A stretch of 64,000 bases of DNA, from assembly GCA_963741405.1 (NCBI GenBank), contig CAVUHX010000039.1, positions 682,001 through 746,000 of the forward strand. The letters are read 5' to 3'. The notes under the pieces were generated by a model. It had not been told where the DNA came from. It was given only the letters and a program-made list of their open reading frames with translations, and did no database searches. Of this stretch, positions 43,979-53,188 are shown piece after piece. A program made the translations under genes and the position numbers. The stretch's first letter is position 1. Each line of letters begins with the position of its first letter. The stretch comes from Roseiarcus sp963741405 (lineage in GTDB: Bacteria; Pseudomonadota; Alphaproteobacteria; Rhizobiales; Beijerinckiaceae).

Positions 43979-44806
43979 TCAGCGCCGCCGCGCCCGCATG
44001 ATCGCCGCGTTCAGTTCCCCGCCGAATACGAACAGCAGCGCAACCCAGTAGAGATAGACGAGCGCGATCATCGCCGATGCGAGGCCCGCATACATCGAGA
44101 TGTAATTGCGGACGAACTCGCTCAGATACGCGCCGAACGCCTCGCCGAAGGCGATGCTGGCGATGAAGGTCAGCACGACGCCGGGGAGAAGGTCAACGAC
44201 TCTCGGCCGGTGGGCCGGAAGGATGAGATGCGCCAGAAACAGCGACGTCGCCAGCATGAAGGCCGCGATGGCGAGACGGGCGAAGGTCAGAATTTCGTGC
44301 GCGGCCGCCACCCAGGGCAGATAGGCTCCGAGTGCGTCGAGGATCAGCGGCCCAAGCACGACCAGGAACGCAAGCGCTAGAAGGGCGACAGATCCGACCA
44401 GCACGAGACCGAGCGATTGGAGTCTCAGGAGCCACCACGGCCGCATCTCGATGAGGCCGTAGGCGCGGTTCAGGCCGACCCGGAGCGCCTCGATCGCGCT
44501 CGATGCGAAATACGAAGAAAGGATCGCGCCCAGCGTCAGAAGCCCGCCCCGCGGCGCCGTCAGCACATTCGAAACCTCCTCGGCGATCGGCCGGGCGACG
44601 ACGTCAGGCCATTCCGCAAACACGAGCCGCGCCGCTTCTTTCGCCAGCTCTGCCGATCCGAGGAAGCCCGCCACCGCAGCGACGAAGATCAGGAACGGGA
44701 ACAGGGAGGTCAGCAGCGTCAAGCCGATGTAGCTGGCGATCGCCCAGCCGTCGTCGGCGAGAAACTTCTCCGCCGCGCTCCACAGGATTGAAAACAGCCT
44801 GCCCAC
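43979..44806 (-). CDS. YihY/BrkB-family inner-membrane protein
   Basis: 275 residues with about six membrane helices. Family marks: FLADDGWAIASYIGLTLLTSLFPFLIFVAAV near the N-terminus, LLTLGAILSSYFASSAIEALRVGLNRAYG in the middle, and YAGLASAMIALVYLYWVALLFVFGGELNAA at the C-terminus. YihY proteins were once taken for ribonuclease BN and their role is still unclear; an inner-membrane transport or envelope function is thought likely. The gene is single. Confidence 0.85.
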   Translation of the reverse strand: MGRLFSILWSAAEKFLADDGWAIASYIGLTLLTSLFPFLIFVAAVAGFLGSAELAKEAARLVFAEWPDVVARPIAEEVSNVLTAPRGGLLTLGAILSSYFASSAIEALRVGLNRAYGLIEMRPWWLLRLQSLGLVLVGSVALLALAFLVVLGPLILDALGAYLPWVAAAHEILTFARLAIAAFMLATSLFLAHLILPAHRPRVVDLLPGVVLTFIASIAFGEAFGAYLSEFVRNYISMYAGLASAMIALVYLYWVALLFVFGGELNAAIMRARRR

Positions 44807-44974
44807 TCGCGCCTCGCCGGCCCTTGAACGCCCGTTGTCCCGTCATTTAGGCCGGGCCGGCAGGTGCGCGCTATGGGCCCGGCTGCTTATTTTCGCCCGA
44901 CAACGGCAATAAGACGCATTGCAACAGGATCGGCGCGGCAGCATTGTGCGACGCAGCATAGCCCTTCAGGAGAA

Positions 44975-46627
44975 ATGCTCGTGACGCTCGACGATCTCGC
45001 CCGCCAGGCCCAGTTCACGGCCGAGGGCCTGCTGGAATGCGCGGTCACCGCGGTGCGTGAGCGGGTCAGCGCCCACGGGAAGCTCAGCGCAGCCAAAATC
45101 GAGGCGGAGCAGCACGCCGTCCACGGGCTCGCCTGGCTTGCGACTTACGTCGAAGCGATCAAGGAAATGGCCGCCTACGCCCGACGCATGCACGAGGACG
45201 GCCGCCTCGGTCCGACCGAGGAACTGCTCACCCGCATCGGGCTTGGCGAATATCTGGCCCAGATTTTCGGCGGCGTCCCGATGAACCAGGGCGAAATCGT
45301 CCGCCTGACCGACTTCGGCCTGTCGGAATCCGACATCGAACCTTTCCGCGACGAGCCGGTGGTCAATGCGCTGATGCGGTCGGGCAACACGCCCGACAAC
45401 CGCAAGGCGCTGGCGGAATTGATCAAGCATGCGCATGTGGGCGCGATCGGCGATCCGGGCCTCGACGATACGCTGGAGGCCATTCGCGCCGAGATGCGCC
45501 GGTTCGCCGACGCGGAAGTCGTTCCCGATGCCCAGACATGGCACCGCGCCAACGCCTATATCCCGCTCGAAGTCATCGCCGGCTTGTCGCAGATGGGCGT
45601 GTTCGGCCTGACTATTCCGGAATCCTACGGCGGCATGGGGCTCGGCAAGGTCGCGATGTGCGTGGTGTCCGAGGAATTGTCGCGCGGTTATATCGGCGTC
45701 GGCTCGCTCGGCACACGCTCCGAGATCGCCGCCGAACTCATCCTCGTCGGCGGAACCGAGGCGCAGAAGGAGAAATACCTGCCCAAGATCGCCAGCGGCG
45801 AGATCTTGCCGACGGCCGTCTTCACCGAGCCGAACACCGGCTCCGATCTCGCGAGCCTCAAGACGCGGGCCGTCCGGGAGGGCGACGACTATGCTGTTCA
45901 CGGCGCCAAGACCTGGATCACCCATCCGGTGCGCGCCGACCTGATGACGCTGCTTGTCAGGACCGACCCGCAGGAGAAAGGTTACAGGGGGCTTTCGATG
46001 CTGCTCGCGGAGAAGCCGCGCGGAACCGATGCGGAACCGTTCCCGGCGAAGGGAATGTCCGGCGGGGAGATCGAGGTCCTCGGCTACCGCGGCATGAAGG
46101 AATACGAGATCGCGTTCGACGGGTTCTCCGTCCCCGCCACCGCTCTCCTTGGCGGCGTCGAGGGCCAGGGCTTCAAGCAGCTGATGGAGACGTTCGAGTC
46201 GGCCCGGATCCAGACGGCCGCGCGGGCGGTCGGGGTCGCGCAATGCGCGTTCGAACTCGGCTTGCGCTACGCCAGAGAACGCGTCCAGTTCGGGAAGACC
46301 CTGATTCACTTTCCGCGGGTTGCCGACAAGCTGGCGATGATGGCGGTCGAGATCCACATCGCCCGCCAGATCACCTATTTCGCTGGGCGCGCGAAGGACG
46401 CCGGGCGCCGCTGCGACCTCGAGGCGGGCATGGCCAAGCTGCTCGGCGCCCGGGTCGCCTGGGCGGCGGCCGACAATGCGCTGCAGATCCACGGCGGCAA
46501 CGGCTTCGCGCTCGAATATCCGATCTCGCGCGTTCTCTGCGACGCGCGCATCCTCAACATCTTCGAGGGAGCGGCCGAGATCCAGGCGCAGGTGATCGCA
46601 CGGCGCCTTCTGGAGGGGGGGAATTGA
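44975..46627 (+). CDS. mcd: (2S)-methylsuccinyl-CoA dehydrogenase
   Basis: Acyl-CoA dehydrogenase that oxidises methylsuccinyl-CoA to mesaconyl-CoA in the ethylmalonyl-CoA pathway for acetyl-CoA assimilation and glyoxylate regeneration. 550 residues, longer than ordinary acyl-CoA dehydrogenases by an N-terminal helical extension of about 150 residues (LDDLARQAQFTAEGLLECAV onward), as in Mcd. Core motifs: GLTIPESYGGMGLGKV, TEPNTGSDLASLKTRA, KTWITHPVRADLMTLLVRT, RGMKEYEIAFDGF, QTFESARIQTAARAVG-type (here METFESARIQTAAR), and the C-terminal NALQIHGGNGFALEYPISR. TTCAGGAGA precedes ATG 44975. None of the other pathway genes lie nearby. Confidence 0.9.
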   Translation: MLVTLDDLARQAQFTAEGLLECAVTAVRERVSAHGKLSAAKIEAEQHAVHGLAWLATYVEAIKEMAAYARRMHEDGRLGPTEELLTRIGLGEYLAQIFGGVPMNQGEIVRLTDFGLSESDIEPFRDEPVVNALMRSGNTPDNRKALAELIKHAHVGAIGDPGLDDTLEAIRAEMRRFADAEVVPDAQTWHRANAYIPLEVIAGLSQMGVFGLTIPESYGGMGLGKVAMCVVSEELSRGYIGVGSLGTRSEIAAELILVGGTEAQKEKYLPKIASGEILPTAVFTEPNTGSDLASLKTRAVREGDDYAVHGAKTWITHPVRADLMTLLVRTDPQEKGYRGLSMLLAEKPRGTDAEPFPAKGMSGGEIEVLGYRGMKEYEIAFDGFSVPATALLGGVEGQGFKQLMETFESARIQTAARAVGVAQCAFELGLRYARERVQFGKTLIHFPRVADKLAMMAVEIHIARQITYFAGRAKDAGRRCDLEAGMAKLLGARVAWAAADNALQIHGGNGFALEYPISRVLCDARILNIFEGAAEIQAQVIARRLLEGGN

Positions 46628-47186
46628 TAGGGCCCTCGCACTCGCCGAAGGATAGTGTTGCTTGATCTCGAACGGGGGCGTTCCGCCTGTTTCGCCCTGC
46701 TAACAGGGAGAAAGCCCGGAGGCGCGCTCCGCCTGGTTTCGTTCCGCGCGTGTTGATGCGGTTATTTTCAGAATGTCACACAAGATTGTTGAAGCGAAGG
46801 TGTAACGAAATGACCGGGAACGACGAAGCAAGAACAGGCGCTTTTTCGCCTGCAACAGGGCGATGAAGGCAAGCCGCGTCGGCTGGACGATGGACTCAAA
46901 GGAAAGAAAATCTAACCGATCGGCCTCCCATGGGGTCCCGGCCCATCGAGGGACCGCGAGCCCGTCAAGCGGAGCTCGAAGACAGCGTCGCAAGAGCCTG
47001 AATTGATTGAGCGGCCAACGGCGCGGGGCGCGCCTCGGCAGAATCCTGGACAATTCCCTTCGCCGCCCGGGGCCGTCGCGCGCAACCGCCAAACCAGCCG
47101 GTTCGCCCCGCCGCGGCGGTATACCCAGGGGCGCGCTTCGTTCGGGCGCGCCCCTCCAAGCCACTGTCATGGGAAACGAGGTTCGC
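46628..47186. other. Intergenic region with hairpin repeats
   Basis: 560 bp between mcd and the rlpA-like gene. It holds CCTGTT/AACAGG at 46686-46707, CAGGCG/CGCCTG at 46835-46852, and GGGGCGCGC (47128-47136) with its complement at 47146-47154, the last lying 33 bp behind the rlpA-like stop where it may terminate that gene. AT-rich sequence at 46745-46810. No gene is evident. Confidence 0.55.
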
Positions 47187-47495
47187 TCAGATCTTCTCGA
47201 TCTGCACGTGGGCCGTTCCGGACACGCGGAACCCGAGGACGCCGGCGGCCGCGACCGAGACGTCAATGATCCGGCCGCGGATGAAGGGGCCGCGGTCGAC
47301 GATCTTCACGACGGCGCTGTGGCCGTTGTCGAGATTGATGATGCGCACCTGGGTCCCGAACGGGAGCGTCTTGTGCGCCGCTATCAGTCCACTGTAATGA
47401 GGATTATGGTAATAAGAAGCAATACCCTTTTCGTCGGCTGTCGCAACATTCGTATACCCAGCCAATATCGCGCCCACAAGAATCAACTTCCGCAT
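47187..47495 (-). CDS. RlpA-like septal-ring protein
   Basis: 102 residues. Signal peptide MRKLILVGAILAGYTNVATA, then one RlpA-like double-psi beta barrel: GIASYYHNPHYSGLIAAHKTLPFGTQVRIINLDNGHSAVVKIVDRGPFIRGRIIDVSVAAAGVLGF (segments from residue 24 to 90). The Asp of DRGPF is conserved; RlpA enzymes are lytic transglycosylases for naked glycan strands. There is no SPOR domain, so septal targeting by glycans is unlikely. Periplasmic. Confidence 0.85.
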   Translation of the reverse strand: MRKLILVGAILAGYTNVATADEKGIASYYHNPHYSGLIAAHKTLPFGTQVRIINLDNGHSAVVKIVDRGPFIRGRIIDVSVAAAGVLGFRVSGTAHVQIEKI

Positions 47496-47696
47496 CCATT
47501 CTACCTTTTTTCTGTTAACGGTACTCGGCTCCTTTGGCGGCTGGTTGCGGCAAAAGAAAGGCGAGCATTTTTGGCGGGAATTTGATTGATAGAGGACTTG
47601 ACCGGCCGATCAGGTTTCTCACGGCGGCAAAATTGCCCTACATCGCGGTGAAGGTCGAACACGACGACAGGGGCGGCAGGAAAGGGTAGCTGATCC

Positions 47697-48677
47697 ATGA
47701 ACGTCCTCATCGTCGGCGCGGCGGGAATGATCGGGCGCAAGCTCTCGCAGAGGCTGGCGCGCGACGGGCGGTTGGCTGGGAGGGCGATCGACGGGGCGCG
47801 CCTTGTCGACATCGCGGCGCCGGAGCCGGTCGAGGCCGCCTTCCCGGTCGAGTGCGAGGCCTTCGACATCGCAGCCTCGTACGTCGCCCCGAAGCTCGCC
47901 CAAGGTCGGCCGGACGTGATCTTCCTGCTCGCCTCGGTCGTATCGGGGGAGGCGGAGGCCGACTTCGACAAGGGTTATGCGATCAATCTCGATGGAACCC
48001 GCGCTCTGTTCGAGGCCATTCGCCGCGAAAACGAGCTGTCCGGCGGCGTCTACCGGCCGCGGCTCGTGTTCACCTCATCGATCGCCGTGTTCGGCGCGCC
48101 CTTTCCCGACGTGATCGGCGACGACTTCGCGCCCGCGCCGTTGACGAGCTACGGAACCCAGAAGGCGATTTGCGAGTTGCTTCTGGGCGACTCCTCGAGG
48201 CGCGGCTTTTTCGACGGGATCGGCCTCAGGCTCCCCACCATCTGCGTGCGGCCCGGCGCGCCGAACAAGGCCGCCTCCGGGTTCTTTTCGGGGATCATCC
48301 GGGAGCCGCTGGCCGGCAAGGAGGCGATCCTGCCCGTGAGCGAGGACGTGCGCCATTGGCACGCCTCGCCCCGCTCTGCGGTGGAGTTTCTCGTGCGCGC
48401 AGCCGAAATGGACTCATCCCTGCTCGGCGCCCGGCGCACTCTGACCCTGCCCGGGGTCTCCGTGACCGTCGGGGAACAGATCGACGCCCTGAGGCGGATC
48501 GCCGGCGACAAGGCGACGAGGCTGATCCGGCGGGAGCCGAACGAGACGATCGCCCGCATCGTCGCCGGCTGGCCGCGGGCGTTCGACCCCGCTCGCGCGA
48601 GAAGCCTGGGCTTTCGTGCGGAAGAGGATTTTTCGACGATCATTCAAACCTATATCGAAGACGATTTCAGAGCCTGA
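47697..48677 (+). CDS. denD: NAD-dependent epimerase/dehydratase, D-erythronate dehydrogenase-like
   Basis: 326 residues, extended SDR. NAD motif VLIVGAAGMIGRKLSQRLA, catalytic Ser in VFTSSIAVFG, and YxxxK in TSYGTQKAICELLL; RLPTICVRPGAPNKAASGFFSGIIREPLAGKEAILPV (in two parts) is characteristic of the DenD group that oxidises D-erythronate to 2-oxo-tetronate. The usual partner genes (otnK, otnC) are not next to it, so the substrate assignment is tentative. GGAAAGGGTAGC precedes the ATG. The sensor kinase gene follows after 12 bp. Confidence 0.8.
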   Translation: MNVLIVGAAGMIGRKLSQRLARDGRLAGRAIDGARLVDIAAPEPVEAAFPVECEAFDIAASYVAPKLAQGRPDVIFLLASVVSGEAEADFDKGYAINLDGTRALFEAIRRENELSGGVYRPRLVFTSSIAVFGAPFPDVIGDDFAPAPLTSYGTQKAICELLLGDSSRRGFFDGIGLRLPTICVRPGAPNKAASGFFSGIIREPLAGKEAILPVSEDVRHWHASPRSAVEFLVRAAEMDSSLLGARRTLTLPGVSVTVGEQIDALRRIAGDKATRLIRREPNETIARIVAGWPRAFDPARARSLGFRAEEDFSTIIQTYIEDDFRA

Positions 48678-48689
48678 ATCGAGCGAGCA

Positions 48690-50237
48690 ATGCTGGATCT
48701 GCCGGCCCGGCGCAGAAACGGAGGGGAAACCCGAGCCTCGGTTGGGGCTTTGCTCCCTGCTGCCACGCCTGTGGGGTCGCTCCGGCTGCGCGGCCCCGGC
48801 CTGGCGGGCCGGGTGCTTGTCGTCACTCTGGGCTTCGTCCTGCTCGCAATGGGCCTTTTCTACGTGACGCGGCTGGCGGCATTCCGCGAGACATGGCTTC
48901 ACAACAAGCTTGCGTCGGCCCAAACTGCCTTCGAAGCGTTCGACGGCGGCGGCCCGGACGACCTCCCGCCGGAGCTCGCCCGCAAAATTCTGGCGAGCGT
49001 CGGCGTGAAGGCCATTGCCGTTGCGACGCTTTCGGGATGGCGCGTGCTCGCGGAGCAGGGCAGGCACGCGGCCACTCTCGGCTCCATTGAAACGGTCAAT
49101 CTCGACAGCGAAACATTCGTCGGCAGCATCCGAGCCGCATTCGATACGCTGTTCGCCAAACCCGGGACCATTATTCACGTAACCAACGGGGCCTCGCCCG
49201 ACCAAGCCGGCATCGCCGTCACCCTCGATGAGACGCCGCTCAAGGAGGCGCTGTGGCGCGTTTCGCGCACGTTTCTCAATATCGCCCTGATGATCGCGGC
49301 GGTGGTCACCTGCGTCTTGTGGGCGGCGCTCTGGCATATGGTGCTGCGGCCCGTGCGGCGGCTTACCAGGAACATCATCGCGTTCGGCGAGCGTCCGCAG
49401 GACATATCGCGCGTGATCGCCCCGAGCGGGCGGCACGACGAGATCGGCCGCGCCGAGGCGGCGCTCGCGACCATGCAGGGAACGCTCGCCGATGAACTCG
49501 CCCAGCGCAAGCGACTGGCCGAACTCGGCATGGCGGTGGCGCGCATCAACCATGACCTGCGCAACATGCTGACGGCGGCGCAGCTGATTTCCGATCGCCT
49601 GGCCGCGATTCCCGACCCGCTCGCGCAGCGCCTCGCGCCGCGACTGGTCGCGACGCTCGACCGGGCGATCCAGTTCTGCCAGGCGACCCTGACCTATGGC
49701 GCAGGACGCGAGCAGCCGCCCGAGCGGCGCCCGTTCGATCTCAGCGAACTCGTCCGGCAGGTCGTCGAGTTGGCGCACGCGGAGCATGCGGAGGCGATCG
49801 ACTATCATGTCGATATTCCCCCTCGTTTCGAGGTCTACGCCGATCCCGACCATATCCTGCGCGTCTTCGAGAACCTGAGCCGCAACGCCGCCCAGGCGCT
49901 CATGGCGAAAGGCGCCGAGGGCGGCAGGCCCAAGGCGATCCGGTTCGCGGCGATCCGCACGGACGGCGACGCCATCATCGAGGTCAGCGACACCGGCCCG
50001 GGGTTCCCGGCCGACCAGAGCGCCCGCATCTTCGAGCCGTTCCACAAGTCGACCAGCGACGCGGGCGCCGGGCTCGGCCTGTCGATCGCCGCCGATCTCG
50101 TCGCCCGAAACGGCGGGGCGATCGAACTCGCGCCGTCGAAGGCGGACGACTTCTATTGCGGTGCGCGCTTGCTCATCACGCTGCCGACCAGGGCGAGCGC
50201 CGCACGCAAGGCGGCCGGCGCCCTGCCGGAGGCCTGA
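48690..50237 (+). CDS. Membrane sensor histidine kinase
   Basis: 515 residues. Two membrane helices (about 41-63 and 190-213, LNIALMIAAVVTCVLWAALWHMVL) enclose a 125-residue periplasmic sensor without recognised family; a HAMP segment follows (LRPVRRLTRNIIAFGERPQDI). Kinase core: H-box VARINHDLRNMLTAAQLI at about 285, N-box ENLSRNAAQALMAKG, G-boxes SDTGPGFPADQ and GAGLGLSIAADLVARNGG. No response regulator gene is adjacent, so it may be an orphan or work in a phosphorelay. It starts 12 bp after the DenD-like gene. Confidence 0.88.
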   Translation: MLDLPARRRNGGETRASVGALLPAATPVGSLRLRGPGLAGRVLVVTLGFVLLAMGLFYVTRLAAFRETWLHNKLASAQTAFEAFDGGGPDDLPPELARKILASVGVKAIAVATLSGWRVLAEQGRHAATLGSIETVNLDSETFVGSIRAAFDTLFAKPGTIIHVTNGASPDQAGIAVTLDETPLKEALWRVSRTFLNIALMIAAVVTCVLWAALWHMVLRPVRRLTRNIIAFGERPQDISRVIAPSGRHDEIGRAEAALATMQGTLADELAQRKRLAELGMAVARINHDLRNMLTAAQLISDRLAAIPDPLAQRLAPRLVATLDRAIQFCQATLTYGAGREQPPERRPFDLSELVRQVVELAHAEHAEAIDYHVDIPPRFEVYADPDHILRVFENLSRNAAQALMAKGAEGGRPKAIRFAAIRTDGDAIIEVSDTGPGFPADQSARIFEPFHKSTSDAGAGLGLSIAADLVARNGGAIELAPSKADDFYCGARLLITLPTRASAARKAAGALPEA

Positions 50238-50354
50238 CCCGCCTTGTCCGGCGGGCGCCTTTCGCGCTTTCGCACGACGCCGGGCTCGGTTAAGACAGTC
50301 GCCCCTCGGGACGCCTGATGGCCGCCGGACCCGGCGCGCAGCGGGAGCAAGGCC

Positions 50355-51143
50355 ATTTCGATCGCGAAGCACGACGTCCGCACCGGGGCGATCGCCTTCA
50401 TCTCCTCCGGCGCGAAGGAGGCCGACGAGGCGTTCCACAGGCTGGTCGGGCTTCACGGCAACGTTCCGCCCGAGGAGGCCGACGTCATCGTCGCCCTCGG
50501 CGGCGACGGCCTGATGCTGCAGACCCTCCACCGGACGATGGACGCGCCGAAGCCGATCTACGGCATGAACCGCGGGTCGGTCGGGTTCCTGATGAACGAA
50601 TATTCCGAGCGCGCCCTGCCGGAGCGGCTTGCCGCGGCCCTGCCCTCGATCATCCATCCCCTCGCCATGCGCGCCCGCAGCGTGAACGGAATTGAGACGA
50701 CCGCCCGGGCGATCAACGAGGTCTCGATGCTGCGGCAGGTCTATCAGGCCGCAAAGCTGCGGATCGAAGTCGACGACGAGACGCGGCTCGTCGAATTGAT
50801 CGCAGACGGCGTTCTGGTGTCGACCCCGGCCGGGTCGACCGCCTATAACCTTTCGGCCAATGGGCCGATCCTGCCGCTCGATGCGTCCGTGATGGCGCTG
50901 ACGCCGATCTCGCCGTTCCGCCCGCGCCGCTGGCGCGGCGCGCTCCTGCCTGACTCGGCCCGGGTCGTCATCCACGTCCTCGAGGCCGACAAGCGCCCGG
51001 TCGCCGTCGCCGCCGACCATTTCGAGATCCGCAACGTCACGCGCGTCGCAGTGGAGATGGACAAGGCGACGGCGCTCATCCTGCTCCACGACCCGGGGCA
51101 TTCGCTCAACGAGCGCATCCTGCGCGAGCAGTTCGGATACTGA
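50355..51143 (+). CDS. nadK: NAD kinase, start unclear
   Basis: Phosphorylates NAD to NADP. From about 50355 the frame reads ISIAKHDVRTGAIAFISSGAK, then VIVALGGDGLMLQTLHR (GGDG motif), YGMNRGSVGFLMNEY, and GVLVSTPAGSTAYNLSANGPILPL, all standard. The difficulty is the 5' end: between the in-frame TGA at 50316-50318 and the internal ATG at 50514 there is no ATG, GTG or TTG in this frame. ATG 50318 is in another frame and would need one base removed before 50355. Starting at 50514 would delete the GGDG motif. Either a non-standard start codon (ATT 50355, ATC) or a frameshift/sequence error is implied. Confidence 0.8.
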   Translation: MSIAKHDVRTGAIAFISSGAKEADEAFHRLVGLHGNVPPEEADVIVALGGDGLMLQTLHRTMDAPKPIYGMNRGSVGFLMNEYSERALPERLAAALPSIIHPLAMRARSVNGIETTARAINEVSMLRQVYQAAKLRIEVDDETRLVELIADGVLVSTPAGSTAYNLSANGPILPLDASVMALTPISPFRPRRWRGALLPDSARVVIHVLEADKRPVAVAADHFEIRNVTRVAVEMDKATALILLHDPGHSLNERILREQFGY

Positions 51144-51154
51144 AGGGAAAGCTC

Positions 51155-51730
51155 ATGGCGAGGTCGGCGCGCGTCACCGGCGAAACCCTGCTCGCGAGCG
51201 GGCGGTTCGACCTCACCCGCACGGATATCGACGTGGTCGAGGACGACGGTCTCGAACGCACGCTGGCGCACGAAGTCTACCGGCACGGCAAAGCCGCGGC
51301 GGTGCTGCTCTACGACCCGGCGCGCTCGGTGGTGACGCTGGTCAAGCAGTTCCGGGCGGGCGCCTTTCTCTCGGACGGAGCGCTCTCGACGATCGAGGCC
51401 TGCGCGGGAATGCTCGACGGCGACCCGCCGGAGGTCTGCGTGGTGCGCGAGGCGCTGGAGGAGACAGGGATCGCGATCCGCGCGCCGCGGCGCGCCTTCG
51501 ACGCCTACATGAGCCCCGGCGGCATGACGGAAAAGATCGCCTGCTTCGTCGCCCCATACAGCGCGGACGATCGCGCAGGCGACGGCGGCGGAGTCGACGA
51601 GGACGAGCACATCGAGGTGGTCGAGGTTCCGTTCGCCGAGGCGCTCGCGATGATCGAGAGCGGCGCCATCGCCGACGCCAAGACGATCGCGCTCCTCTAT
51701 CACGCCAAGGCGAAGGGGCTGCTCGGGTAA
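51155..51730 (+). CDS. Nudix hydrolase, ADP-sugar/GDP-mannose pyrophosphatase type
   Basis: 191 residues. N-terminal strands RTLAHEVYRHGKAAAVLLYDP and VVTLVKQFRAGAFLSDG are those of the NudF/NudK subgroup; the Nudix box is represented by PPEVCVVREALEETGI, with the core RExxEExG intact. AYMSPGGMTEKIACFVAPY is the subgroup's segment behind the box. It should hydrolyse a nucleoside diphosphate sugar. It lies 11 bp downstream of nadK, probably in the same transcript. Confidence 0.85.
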   Translation: MARSARVTGETLLASGRFDLTRTDIDVVEDDGLERTLAHEVYRHGKAAAVLLYDPARSVVTLVKQFRAGAFLSDGALSTIEACAGMLDGDPPEVCVVREALEETGIAIRAPRRAFDAYMSPGGMTEKIACFVAPYSADDRAGDGGGVDEDEHIEVVEVPFAEALAMIESGAIADAKTIALLYHAKAKGLLG

Positions 51731-52096
51731 GAAAGCCCGCCCGGCGGGCCCGCGGGCGCGACTCGAACGGGCCGATGCCCCATATTGCCGTTTGGCGCCG
51801 GTTTAGCGGCAGGCCCCTTGTTCTTCAGGGACTTGCGACCCCGCTTAGCGTCGCGTTGCGAGCCGCCTTCCATGGCGCCGGCGCCGGAGGGTCAATATAC
51901 GTGTTATATTAGTTATAATATCCGGCTCGGCGACCTCATTCGCGAACCAACTTCAGCCACGATCGTGCGTTCAATCGGCCAGCGGGCCGGCTCGACAGAT
52001 GGCGACGACCAAGGCCGCCAACATCTGCGCCGCGCCGGAAATGGTCGTCGCGAAACGGAATTCCTGCAGTTCGGACGGCAATCGGCGAGGTCGACG
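51731..52096. other. Intergenic region, AT-rich core
   Basis: 366 bp. A GC hairpin (GCCCGCC/GGCGGGC, 51735-51749) follows the Nudix stop and may terminate it. At 51895-51926 lies an AT-rich stretch (TTATATTAGTTATAATAT) quite unlike its surroundings, a plausible promoter for the DUF302 pair. A reading frame crosses the region but has shadow-like composition. Confidence 0.4.
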
Positions 52097-52549
52097 ATGA
52101 GCGTTTCGGTCACCTACGGCGATTGCGGGGAGGCTGCCGGGTCGTTCCAGCGGTCCGTGACCTGCGCTTGTCCCCTGCCCGATGTAGTCGCGCGATTGGG
52201 CGAAGCGATCGAAGCGGCGGACCTGTGGGTTCTGCACGAGATCGATCCGCAGGCGTTGCTTCACAAGGGCGGCTACGCCATCGGCCCGGCCCGGCAGATT
52301 CTTTTCTTTCACCCTCGGCTGATGGCGCGCCTGCTCGCCGCAGATCCGGCCGCCCTGATCGAGGCGCCGATGAAGTTCGCCGTCCTCGAGCTGCCGGACG
52401 GTCCCGTGACTTTGCGCTGGAACGATCCGGCCGCCGCTTTCGCGCGCTACGGCAATGCCGCGCTTGCCGAGCTCGGGCAGGAACTCGCTTCGCTCAGCGA
52501 GAGGATCGCGGCGGCGGCGTCAAGTCCTCGCGAAGCCGTGGCAATGTAG
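52097..52549 (+). CDS. DUF302-family protein
   Basis: 150 residues. DUF302 fold: EAIEAADLWVLHEIDPQALLHKGGYAIGPARQILFFHPRLMARLLAADPAALIEAPMKFAVLEL (residues 35-100), then TLRWNDPAAAFARYG with the YxxP-like DPAAAF segment. DUF302 proteins are small single-domain proteins, some periplasmic; this one has no signal peptide. Function unknown, sometimes linked with redox or metal stress. GGTCGACG lies before ATG 52097. A second DUF302 gene follows 29 bp after its stop. Confidence 0.75.
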   Translation: MSVSVTYGDCGEAAGSFQRSVTCACPLPDVVARLGEAIEAADLWVLHEIDPQALLHKGGYAIGPARQILFFHPRLMARLLAADPAALIEAPMKFAVLELPDGPVTLRWNDPAAAFARYGNAALAELGQELASLSERIAAAASSPREAVAM

Positions 52550-52578
52550 TCGTTGCTTTCGCCCGGGAGGACATTGTC

Positions 52579-52983
52579 ATGGCGGCGGACGGTTTGACGA
52601 CATTTCCGAGCTCGTTCGGACCCAGGGAAACGATGGACCGGCTCGAGGCCGAAATAAAGGCCAAGGGCATGACGGTGTTCGCCCGCATCGATCACGCCGC
52701 CGGAGCCGTCGCGGCAGGAATGCCGCTGCGACCGACGGAGCTTCTCATTTTCGGCAGCGCGAAGGCCGGCACCCCGCTTATGCAGGCCGACCAGAAAGTC
52801 GGCATCGATCTGCCCCTCAAGGCGCTGGTCTATGAGGACGCGGCCGGAAAGGTTTGGCTGGCCTATAATGATCCGCGCTGGATCGCTGGCCGGCACGGAC
52901 TCGGCGGGTCAGTCGCCCCGAACGTGGATGGGATGGCCGCGGCGCTGGAGGGCCTCGCGAGGCCGGTCGCCGGGTCGCCGTGA
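52579..52983 (+). CDS. DUF302-family protein
   Basis: 134 residues. The family pattern is very clear: TMDRLEAEIKAKGMTVFARIDHAAGAVAAGMPLRPTELLIFGSAKAGTPLMQADQKVGIDLPLKALVYEDAAGKVWLAYNDPRWIAGRHGL across residues 18-110. GGGAGG lies before ATG 52579. It follows the other DUF302 gene closely; the two are divergent in sequence, so if they arose by duplication it was long ago. Cytoplasmic as predicted, role unknown. Confidence 0.8.
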   Translation: MAADGLTTFPSSFGPRETMDRLEAEIKAKGMTVFARIDHAAGAVAAGMPLRPTELLIFGSAKAGTPLMQADQKVGIDLPLKALVYEDAAGKVWLAYNDPRWIAGRHGLGGSVAPNVDGMAAALEGLARPVAGSP

Positions 52984-53188
52984 CGTCGATCAGGCATTGC
53001 ATCGAAAGACTCGTCTCTCGATAGCGTTCCGTGCTCCACCCGGGTGTTCGACGAGGTCCCGACCTCTGGCGCTCGGAGGCGATAGAGACCAGACTGTCTT
53101 TGAAGCGATGTGACGGCGGCTGGCAGTTGCCAAGCACGCCCTCCGCCTGCGAGTTTCGCGATCGGGACGACTAGGGCGGAGAAAGCGG

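Noticed and set aside
43946..44380. Frame beginning MRSLKACPKCGS that suggests a zinc ribbon
   Set aside because: Overlaps the end of the YihY gene in antisense; only the first dozen residues look protein-like.
48414..51101. 895-codon open frame on the minus strand
   Set aside because: Antisense to DenD-like, histidine kinase and nadK genes, all with conserved motifs; no recognisable motif in the long frame.
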